This document shows, piece by piece, positions 7,882 to 8,169 of a DNA stretch of 8,169 nt. The notes beneath the pieces are model-generated. The model worked only from the letters and a program-made list of their open reading frames with translations, made no database searches and was not told the origin of the DNA. This stretch comes from an uncultured Rhizobiaceae group bacterium (lineage in GTDB: Bacteria; Pseudomonadota; Alphaproteobacteria; Rhizobiales; Rhizobiaceae): contig CALFBU010000245.1 of assembly GCA_937951455.1 (NCBI GenBank), positions 1 through 8,169 on the forward strand. The letters are read 5' to 3'. The position numbers and the translations under genes were made by a program. Positions within the stretch are counted from its first letter, which is position 1. Each line of letters begins with the position of its first letter.

Positions 7882-8169
7882 TTTTTTCTTGTCCGCTGCG
7901 ACGCTCAATAATGTTTGGGTCGTTATTCTTTTAACAGGTTTGGTTACCTATATCACGCGTTCTGCGGGGCATGTGGTTTTGGCGCGTTTCAAGAATTTGC
8001 ATCCAAGGGTTGAAGCGGGATTGGAAGCTGTGCCGGGCGCTGTCTTGGTCACCATCGTTCTGCCGCCCGCCTTGACAAATGGCCCTCTGGAACTGGTTGC
8101 AATGCTGGCGGCTCTTCTCGCGAGTTTCAGACTATCGCCAATCAGCGTACTTGCGATTGGGATGGCGAT
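7874..8169 (+). CDS. azlD: AzlD family exporter small subunit, 3' end outside window
   Basis: The frame beginning at ATG 7874 is open to the window edge (98 codons seen). It begins MFDFFLSAATLNNVWVVILL and continues with TGLVTYITRSAGHVVLAR, a match in character to the AzlD/YgaH family, whose TY-TR motif sits at the end of the first membrane segment. Further hydrophobic segments follow: a stretch reading VPGAVLVTIVLPPAL and one reading LELVAMLAALLASF. AzlD proteins are about 100-110 residues, so only the last dozen or so codons should be missing. The start codon overlaps the end of azlC (ATGTTTGA, 7874-7881), a translational-coupling arrangement typical of azlCD pairs, and AzlC and AzlD are expected to act together in the inner membrane. 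Confidence 0.88.
   Translation, partial: MFDFFLSAATLNNVWVVILLTGLVTYITRSAGHVVLARFKNLHPRVEAGLEAVPGAVLVTIVLPPALTNGPLELVAMLAALLASFRLSPISVLAIGMA

Overview
The window is a block of core chromosomal genes, all on the + strand, in the order ftsZ (3' end) - lpxC - bamD - recN - ligA - azlC - azlD (5' part). This gene order, the FtsZ tail (about 245 residues of Ala/Pro/Glu-rich linker ending in a conserved LDIPAF-type peptide), the LpxC and LigA sequences and a CtrA-like box point to an alphaproteobacterium, most likely of the Hyphomicrobiales (rhizobial) group. The base composition looks moderate rather than high-GC, so a marine or other lower-GC member is possible. I cannot name a genus from the sequence alone.

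Layout. 2-967 is the C-terminal part of FtsZ and closes the division and cell-wall cluster that presumably lies upstream. A strong intrinsic terminator (985-1024) follows, with a perfect TTAA-N7-TTAA box just before it. The rest of the 236-nt gap holds a short inverted repeat and a good sigma70-type promoter (TTGGAA-N17-TATAAG) for lpxC, so lpxC appears to start its own transcript. lpxC (lipid A synthesis) is followed by a 157-nt AT-rich gap with a 14-bp palindrome, then bamD (outer-membrane protein assembly lipoprotein). A 128-nt gap with two inverted repeats leads into recN (recombinational repair ATPase). ligA (NAD+-dependent DNA ligase) follows recN after 15 nt and is probably co-transcribed. 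After a 66-nt gap come azlC and azlD, an overlapping pair for a two-component branched-chain amino acid exporter; azlD runs off the right edge.

The genes form functional pairs rather than one pathway: envelope biogenesis (ftsZ, lpxC, bamD), genome maintenance (recN, ligA) and amino acid export (azlCD). No RNA gene, mobile element, CRISPR array, integration site or anomalous gene was seen. I found no previously undescribed multi-gene system. The points worth a second look are regulatory sequences between genes, start-codon choice (TTG for both lpxC and ligA) and the FtsZ linker.
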